Assembly (NCBI GenBank): GCA_934216375.1
Contig: CAKQBP010000061.1
Location: forward strand, 1-7,666
Origin: an uncultured Veillonella sp.
Lineage (GTDB): Bacteria > Bacillota > Negativicutes > Veillonellales > Veillonellaceae
Length of the DNA: 7,666 nt
Direction of reading: 5' to 3'
Below, in pieces: positions 5,530 through 7,666 of the stretch (within the stretch, counting starts at the first letter, position 1; every line of letters begins with the position of its first letter). Below the pieces are notes generated by a model. That model saw only the letters and a list, made by a program, of their open reading frames with translations. It had not been told where the DNA came from and made no database searches. The translations under genes and the position numbers were made by a program.

Positions 5530-7263
5530 TTACATTTTTTCCGGAGCGGAAATACCTAAAATACCCAAGCCTTGACGAAGAACGAGGGCAATCGCTGTGA
5601 TTAATCCAAGACGAGCTTGTTGCAACGCTGGATCTACGCCAATGATACGACCTTGACGGTAGAATGAATGGAACATGCTTGCCAAATCGTATAAGTACCG
5701 AGCAATACGATGAGGTGCACGATGTTCAGCAGCTTGAACGACCTCTTCCGGATATTCAGCTAATTTCTTAATTAATTCTAATTCCATTTCACTTGTAAGT
5801 GTTGTGAAATCAGTTTCACTATAATCGCCAAATGCGATGCCAGCTTCACGCACTTGGTTGTAAATACTGTGAATACGAGCATGAGCATATTGGATATAAT
5901 ACACCGGGTTGTCATTACTGCGAGATTTTGCCAAATTAATATCAAAATCAAGTTGGCTATCCAAGGAACGCATCAAGAAGAAGTAACGAGATGCATCTAC
6001 ACCAACTTCATCGATTAATTCATCTAATGTAACACTATCACCGCTACGTTTAGACAATTTAACTAGTTGTCCGTCACGGAACAATGCTACCATTTGTAAT
6101 AGCAATACTGTTAATTTATCAGGGTCATAACCGAACGCCGCCATAGCCGCTTTTACACGGCATACATAACCATGGTGGTCAGCGCCCCAAATATCAATCA
6201 TTTCTTTAAAGCCACGATCAAATTTATTGCGATGATACGCAATATCTGCCGCCAAATATGTAGGAACCCCATTATCACGGATAACTACGCGGTCTTTATC
6301 ATCGCCATAGTCAGTAGATTTTAACCACAAAGCTCCATCTTTTTCATACACTTTACCTAGAGCCTTCAACGCCTCTACGGAGTGATGAATTTCATCAGTT
6401 TCATGAACTGTACGTTCAGAGAACCAATTATCGAACGTAACGCGGAAGTTTCTTAATGTTTCTTCTAAGCGAGCTAATTTTTCTTTTAAGCCCTCTTCCT
6501 TGAACAATGCTACGCGATCAGCTTCAGTCATAGCGTTTAGTTTATCAAAGCCTTCTCGTTCTGCAATCGCTTTCGCTGTTTCAATAATATCTGGGCCACG
6601 ATAGCCATTTTCAGGGAACACTAAAGCCCCTTCTGGAATATCGAACTCAGGCATAGAACCGTCTTCATTGCGTTTAGGTGGGAATACTAATGTAGCACCT
6701 TGTAACTCTTGGAAACGGTACTCAATGGAAATAGCCATGTTGTCGATTTGATTACCCGCATCATTGATATAGTATTCAGATTGTACATTGTAACCCGCTG
6801 CACGTAACAAGTTTACAAGAGCACTACCGTACGCAGCACCGCGACCATGACCTACGTGCAATGGCCCTGTAGGGTTTGCACTTACGTACTCTACTTGAAT
6901 CGTATCGCGCGCACGCAATGGTTGAACACCATACTCAATACCAGCATTCAAAATGGCTTTTAACGTATCGTACACCATATCAGATTTCAAAAAGAAATTA
7001 ATAAAACCTGCGCCGGCAACCTCAGCACGTTCAAGCCAATCAAAATTCATATGACTAATCAAAGCTTCAGCAATGGCTCGAGGATTTTGACGAGCTACAC
7101 GAGCGGATTGCATAGCGATGTTTGTAGAAAAATCACCGAATTCCTTTTGAGGTGGCACTTCGAGAACGATTTCTGGATATTCCCCAGCCGGCAAATCACC
7201 GCTGTTAATCGTATCTTGTAATGCCTGTTCAATCCCCGATTTCAGGATTTCCTTCATGTCCAT
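5530..7263 (-). CDS. argS: Arginyl-tRNA synthetase
   Basis: Class I synthetase charging tRNA-Arg with arginine in the cytoplasm. The 577-residue protein shows an N-terminal additional domain (about 1-115), the catalytic core with VSANPTGPLHVGHGRG (HIGH motif as HVGH, 136-139), a segment at about 190-222 that looks like a family-variable insertion, and KLSKRSG (402-408) at the KMSKS position; ArgRS often deviates from KMSKS. The C-terminal DALR anticodon-binding domain (about 455-577) ends LGISAPEKM, close to the usual ArgRS terminus. The ATG at 7263 follows GGGAGGA at 9 nt; a second ATG two codons on is less well placed. The start and ribosome binding site lie inside the end of the DUF1934 gene (35-bp overlap), implying translational coupling. 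Length is normal for the family. Confidence 0.97.
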   Translation of the reverse strand: MDMKEILKSGIEQALQDTINSGDLPAGEYPEIVLEVPPQKEFGDFSTNIAMQSARVARQNPRAIAEALISHMNFDWLERAEVAGAGFINFFLKSDMVYDTLKAILNAGIEYGVQPLRARDTIQVEYVSANPTGPLHVGHGRGAAYGSALVNLLRAAGYNVQSEYYINDAGNQIDNMAISIEYRFQELQGATLVFPPKRNEDGSMPEFDIPEGALVFPENGYRGPDIIETAKAIAEREGFDKLNAMTEADRVALFKEEGLKEKLARLEETLRNFRVTFDNWFSERTVHETDEIHHSVEALKALGKVYEKDGALWLKSTDYGDDKDRVVIRDNGVPTYLAADIAYHRNKFDRGFKEMIDIWGADHHGYVCRVKAAMAAFGYDPDKLTVLLLQMVALFRDGQLVKLSKRSGDSVTLDELIDEVGVDASRYFFLMRSLDSQLDFDINLAKSRSNDNPVYYIQYAHARIHSIYNQVREAGIAFGDYSETDFTTLTSEMELELIKKLAEYPEEVVQAAEHRAPHRIARYLYDLASMFHSFYRQGRIIGVDPALQQARLGLITAIALVLRQGLGILGISAPEKM

Positions 7264-7666
7264 GCTCTATATCCTCCCGCACGTCTATATCTAACTGATT
7301 ATAAAATTGCCATTCACCTTCAACGGAAATATCATATCCTAAATGAACATGACCTACGCCATCATGAAAGTCTACTGTTAATTCATGAGTATTTACAGCC
7401 ATATGTAAATCACCATATGGTGTTTCATATACGGCTTCGCGTTCTTCACCACGGACGTATTGATGACGCATATTGACAGCCCCTGTTCGAAGCAACACGA
7501 TAGAATCATCATGGATTTTAATGGTCGTCTTAACCCCATCCAATCCAGTCACACTAGATTCTTCATAACGCACATATTGAGCATTACCTTTTTCATGTGA
7601 CGTACCTGGGGAAATCAGTTCCACTACGGTATCCTTGCCATCCATATCTCGTTGTACACTCTTTAC
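7229..7666 (-). CDS. DUF1934/YwiB-like protein, N-terminus cut by the window edge
   Basis: Small beta-rich protein of unknown biochemical role, of the DUF1934 family (B. subtilis YwiB), which is commonly encoded just before argS in Firmicutes. The visible 145 codons include family-like segments: DTVVELISPGT, YVRYEESSVTGLDGVKTTIKI, LLRTGAVNMRHQYVRGE, and YETPYGDLHMAVNT. An ATG lies at 7645 but it has no ribosome binding site, and the frame stays open upstream to the edge with family-like residues (VKSVQRD), so the true start is probably outside the window. Its last 35 bp overlap argS. The C-terminal tail after the core is acidic and His-rich (REDIEHGHEGNPEIGD). The family assignment is from pattern memory and the conserved argS neighbourhood. 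Confidence 0.82.
   Translation of the reverse strand, partial: VKSVQRDMDGKDTVVELISPGTSHEKGNAQYVRYEESSVTGLDGVKTTIKIHDDSIVLLRTGAVNMRHQYVRGEEREAVYETPYGDLHMAVNTHELTVDFHDGVGHVHLGYDISVEGEWQFYNQLDIDVREDIEHGHEGNPEIGD

Overview
The window looks like chromosomal DNA from a low-to-moderate GC member of the Firmicutes/Negativicutes, most probably Veillonella or a close relative. That placement rests on overall base composition, strong AGGAGG-type ribosome binding sites, the ywiB-like/argS pairing and general recall of the protein sequences. No 16S rRNA or other taxonomic marker is present, so it is an inference.

Layout. (1) Positions 1-872, + strand: the 3' two thirds of a gene for a subtype B tannase-like alpha/beta hydrolase (gallate ester hydrolase), closed by a strong terminator at 900-927. 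(2) A convergent gap (928-1055), then the terminator and body of a cysteine operon read on the - strand: a CymR-like Rrf2 regulator (2100-2549) followed 16 nt later by cysK, O-acetylserine sulfhydrylase (1148-2083), from a clear sigma-A promoter at 2664-2692. (3) A 377-nt gene-free stretch (2550-2926) holding the cymR promoter and leader, a UUCG-loop terminator for - strand transcription, and a relatively GC-rich, hairpin-rich segment (about 2763-2904) of unknown nature. (4) ahpC, a typical 2-Cys peroxiredoxin (2927-3490), with its own promoter and an inverted repeat over the -10 box. (5) A tight - strand operon: a DUF1934/YwiB-like protein (runs off the right edge), argS overlapping it by 35 bp, pyrG (CTP synthase) 15 nt later, and a small putative membrane protein whose stop codon lies inside the operon's terminator hairpin (3660-3705).

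How the genes work together. CymR-type regulators control sulfur and cysteine metabolism, and in Bacillus and Staphylococcus CysK itself acts as the CymR co-regulator, so the cymR-cysK operon puts sensor and regulator in one transcript. AhpC removes peroxides using cysteine thiols, so sulfur supply and peroxide defence are neighbours here, although each has its own promoter and terminator. The argS-pyrG operon is housekeeping: arginyl-tRNA charging and CTP synthesis.

No mobile element, CRISPR array, tRNA or rRNA was recognised. The least explained items are the structured region next to ahpC, the small membrane protein ending in a terminator, and an Asp-to-Asn change at a gallate-binding position of the tannase-like protein. 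Nothing here clearly amounts to a wholly new system.
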